Positions 61,910 to 64,000 of a stretch of DNA of 64,000 nucleotides are shown in pieces. Below the pieces are notes generated by a model that worked only from the letters and a program-made list of their open reading frames with translations, was not told the origin of the DNA and made no database searches. Numbering within the stretch: the first letter of the stretch is position 1; the number at the start of each line of letters is the position of its first letter. Location of the stretch: positions 1 to 64,000 of the forward strand of contig JBFLKU010000008.1 of assembly GCA_040883315.1 (NCBI GenBank), given 5' to 3'. The translations under genes and the position numbers were made by a program. Source of the stretch: JAFGUF01 sp040883315. GTDB taxonomy: Bacteria; Bacillota; Clostridia; Christensenellales; UMGS416.

Positions 61910-63022
61910 ATGACAGAAAATACAAACATTAAAAAAGCAAAGAGAGGCTCAACCTTAAAGAGGGTGCTAAAGTACTCGGGTGTGAGACTAGTATCACTTG
62001 TTATTACTGTAATAATAGGTGTTTATTTAACAATACTGATAGCTAACATGGGCGGATATGTAGATGAGCTGCAAAAAGGAATGATAGACGACAGAATTAC
62101 TCAGGAAGCAGCAGTAGACCCAACTGTTAGACAAATGACTCCAGTAGCTCGAAAAGAATATCTCGAGCAGAAAAAAGAACTTGAATACAAAAGACTTCAC
62201 TTAGATGAACCTTTTCCAATTAAGAGCTTTAGGTTTTTGAAGAATGCTATTATGATGGATTTCGGGAAGGCAACGATGATGGTTTCCGACTCTGGTTCAA
62301 AGCAGGTAAGTCTTATTATTTCAGAAAGATTGGCTCCCTCGCTATTGCTGATGGGTACATCGAATCTGATACTATTTTTTATGGCAATGGCAATATCATT
62401 AGCACTATCAAGGAGATATGGTTCAATTATAGATAAAGTATTTATTTCTTTATCTCCGTTATCATCGATGCCGGCATGGTTCTTTGGTATTTTCCTAATA
62501 TTACTATTTGCAGCGGTACTAAAGATATTACCATTCTCAGGAATGATAGACGCGCCTCCGCCGGATGACGGCTGGCCATATATATTCAGCGTGCTAAGGC
62601 ACCTGACACTGCCGGTTATTTCGCTGATAATCAGCCAGTCTTTTGCTTCTATATATTCATGGAGAACATTCTTTATGATATATTCCAGCGAAGACTATGT
62701 AGAAATGGCAAAGGCAAAAGGACTACCTTCAAAATTAATTAAACGCAGATACATACTTAGGCCTACTTTGCCAACCATCCTAACAAGCTTTTCATTGATG
62801 ATGATAACCAGCTGGATGGGAGCAATGCTGACAGAAACTATATTTAAATGGCCTGGTCTTGGAACAGTCATTTTTAGAGCTGTAGGACTATATGACACTG
62901 CAGTAATAGTAGCCACAACTATCATTTACGGATATTTGCTGGCAATCACAGTATTTTTGCTAGACTTTATATATGCACTTGTGGACCCACGTGTAAAAGT
63001 CGGCACAGGAAATGGAGGGTAG
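61910..63022 (+). CDS. ABC transporter permease, DppB/OppB-like
   Basis: The ATG at 61910 has AAGGTGGG upstream, giving 370 residues. One N-terminal membrane segment ('VRLVSLVITVIIGVYLTILIANMGGYV') is followed by an outer loop of ~120 residues. Five further segments contain the binding-protein-dependent permease core: 'RLAPSLLLMGTSNLILFFMAMAISLALSRRYGS', and the EAA loop 'YVEMAKAKGLPSKLIKRRYILRPTLPTILTSF' that docks the ATPase. This is the DppB/OppB type of the peptide/nickel family. It lies in one operon with the binding protein and the second permease. Confidence 0.93.
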   Translation: MTENTNIKKAKRGSTLKRVLKYSGVRLVSLVITVIIGVYLTILIANMGGYVDELQKGMIDDRITQEAAVDPTVRQMTPVARKEYLEQKKELEYKRLHLDEPFPIKSFRFLKNAIMMDFGKATMMVSDSGSKQVSLIISERLAPSLLLMGTSNLILFFMAMAISLALSRRYGSIIDKVFISLSPLSSMPAWFFGIFLILLFAAVLKILPFSGMIDAPPPDDGWPYIFSVLRHLTLPVISLIISQSFASIYSWRTFFMIYSSEDYVEMAKAKGLPSKLIKRRYILRPTLPTILTSFSLMMITSWMGAMLTETIFKWPGLGTVIFRAVGLYDTAVIVATTIIYGYLLAITVFLLDFIYALVDPRVKVGTGNGG

Positions 63023-63025
63023 GAT

Positions 63026-64000
63026 ATGAAAAAGTTTTGGGCAGATATTAAACAGTATCCTACAGCAATAATAGGGCTGATAATGATATTTATAGTTATA
63101 TTTATTGCTATATATGCAATGATATCTATTCCGTACAATGAAGCAGTTACTCTATGGCGCGCGAACGAAGAGGACGTATATCGTCATCCTGAAAAAGTGC
63201 CGCCTACATGGATAAATTCATTTAGAAATGAAAAACTACCGGAAGGTTTCTACTGTATCCTCACAGACGATACATCAGAGAACTACGACAAAGTGACAGT
63301 AGAAGACAATACAGTAGATGGTGTTTTTGACGTTACATATTATTACGAGTTTGAATTTGATGCTGATGATTATTATCAAGAGATAATGTACTACATCAGA
63401 AGCGAATTTGACGAAAAACAGCCCTATATTGAAGCTAGTATAATCACGCCTGATGGACGTGAGATACGAACAGCAAGCGGCGGAACATCACCGATATACA
63501 GATATAAATTTACAGCTGATGAAAAGCTGGAGCGCAGAGTGGGAAAGATTAATCCTATTGTAGGCATTTTCTCCACACAGGAGTCTATAGATGCAGGTGA
63601 GCCTGAACTTCAAAAGGGCACCTACATAATGAAGACCAGAATCAGAGCGTTTGAGCCAGACACAGAAATAAGTGCAGAAATAGTTGTTCACGGCAGAGTA
63701 TATGGAATGGCCGGAACAGACCATATGAGAAGAGATGTATCAACAGCACTTTTGTGGGGTGCACCAATAGCACTGGCATTCGGCTTGATTGCAGCATTTG
63801 GTATATCAATACTCACAATGACAATAGCAGCCACAGGAACATGGGTAGGCGGCTGGCTGGATGAATTGATACAAAGACTTACAGAAGTAAACATGATGCT
63901 TCCGTTCCTGCCTATACTTATAATGGTGGGTACGTTCTATTCCAGAAGTCTGTGGGTAATATTAGGTACTGTTATATTGCTGAGCATATTCTCTGCAAGC
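63026..64000 (+). CDS. ABC transporter permease, DppC/OppC-like, with large outer insert (partial)
   Basis: The ATG at 63026, with GGAGGGTAGG upstream, opens a frame that runs to the window edge (325 residues visible). TM1 ('PTAIIGLIMIFIVIFIAIYAMI') is followed by an outer domain of about 190 residues rich in beta strands ('VTVEDNTVDGVFDVTYYYEFEF', 'IVVHGRVYGMAGTDHMRRDV'), then the transport core ('ALLWGAPIALAFGLIAAFGISILTMTIAA', 'RLTEVNMMLPFLPILIMVG'). Normal DppC proteins have a much shorter loop here. The large insert may contact the unusually long binding protein. ATPase genes are expected downstream, outside the window. Confidence 0.88.
   Translation, partial: MKKFWADIKQYPTAIIGLIMIFIVIFIAIYAMISIPYNEAVTLWRANEEDVYRHPEKVPPTWINSFRNEKLPEGFYCILTDDTSENYDKVTVEDNTVDGVFDVTYYYEFEFDADDYYQEIMYYIRSEFDEKQPYIEASIITPDGREIRTASGGTSPIYRYKFTADEKLERRVGKINPIVGIFSTQESIDAGEPELQKGTYIMKTRIRAFEPDTEISAEIVVHGRVYGMAGTDHMRRDVSTALLWGAPIALAFGLIAAFGISILTMTIAATGTWVGGWLDELIQRLTEVNMMLPFLPILIMVGTFYSRSLWVILGTVILLSIFSAS

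Noticed and set aside
1..64000. CRISPR arrays, insertion sequences or prophage genes
   Set aside because: No regularly spaced direct repeats, transposase, integrase or phage structural proteins were found on either strand.

Overview
The window looks like chromosome from a low-GC, Gram-positive anaerobe of the Clostridia type. AGGAGG-like ribosome binding sites precede almost every gene, ATA is a frequent Ile codon, there are several lipoproteins with a Cys lipobox and no outer-membrane proteins, and extended -10 (TGnTATAAT) promoters are common. No rRNA, canonical tRNA, CRISPR array, insertion sequence or prophage was found. About 47 genes are supported, including one cut by each window edge.

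Layout. 1-6.5 kb: a truncated exported protein, then a translationally coupled pair (small protein + giant DUF4132 protein) and a DUF4279-like protein. 6.5-13.8 kb: an RNA-repair island. RtcB RNA ligase is divergent from two WYL regulators, the second fused to an RlaP-type nucleotidyltransferase. A PD-(D/E)XK nuclease follows, then a slipin (SPFH) gene preceded by a structured non-coding RNA. That RNA contains a complete but circularly permuted tRNA-like fold (13597-13668, minus strand), the kind of tRNA mimicry known for bacterial YrlA Y RNAs. The rtcB promoter and the promoter of this RNA share an identical 21-bp box (7866-7886 and 13784-13804), which argues for one regulon. This is the most interesting part of the window.

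14-26 kb: a three-gene operon (DUF4386 membrane protein, TetR, DUF457 membrane protein), then a TetR-led galactoside operon (GH2 beta-galactosidase, GH13 alpha-glucosidase, GH36 alpha-galactosidase, GPH symporter) with a clear promoter, a palindromic operator and a terminator. 26-35 kb: small regulators, lipoproteins, HEAT-repeat, GNAT and kinase-like proteins, and an operon of NapH-like Fe-S protein, anchored acidic protein and ferritin-like DUF2202 lipoprotein. 35.5-41.3 kb: an envelope-type cluster with two tandem two-component systems surrounded by small exported coiled-coil or repeat proteins. 41.4-45.5 kb: GH9 cellulase-like lipoprotein, membrane protein and glutathione peroxidase. 45.7-52.4 kb: FAD oxidoreductase, an EIIA-like protein without its phosphorylatable His, an MFS transporter and small membrane proteins. 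52.6-57.7 kb: a complete arginine-to-spermidine operon (speA, speB, carboxyspermidine dehydrogenase and decarboxylase). 57.7-59.1 kb: a very AT-rich gap. 59.1-64 kb: a peptide-type ABC importer with a permuted substrate-binding protein and two permeases, the second cut by the window end.

Starts were chosen mainly by the position of the Shine-Dalgarno sequence. Family names come from motif recognition by eye, and no database search was possible.
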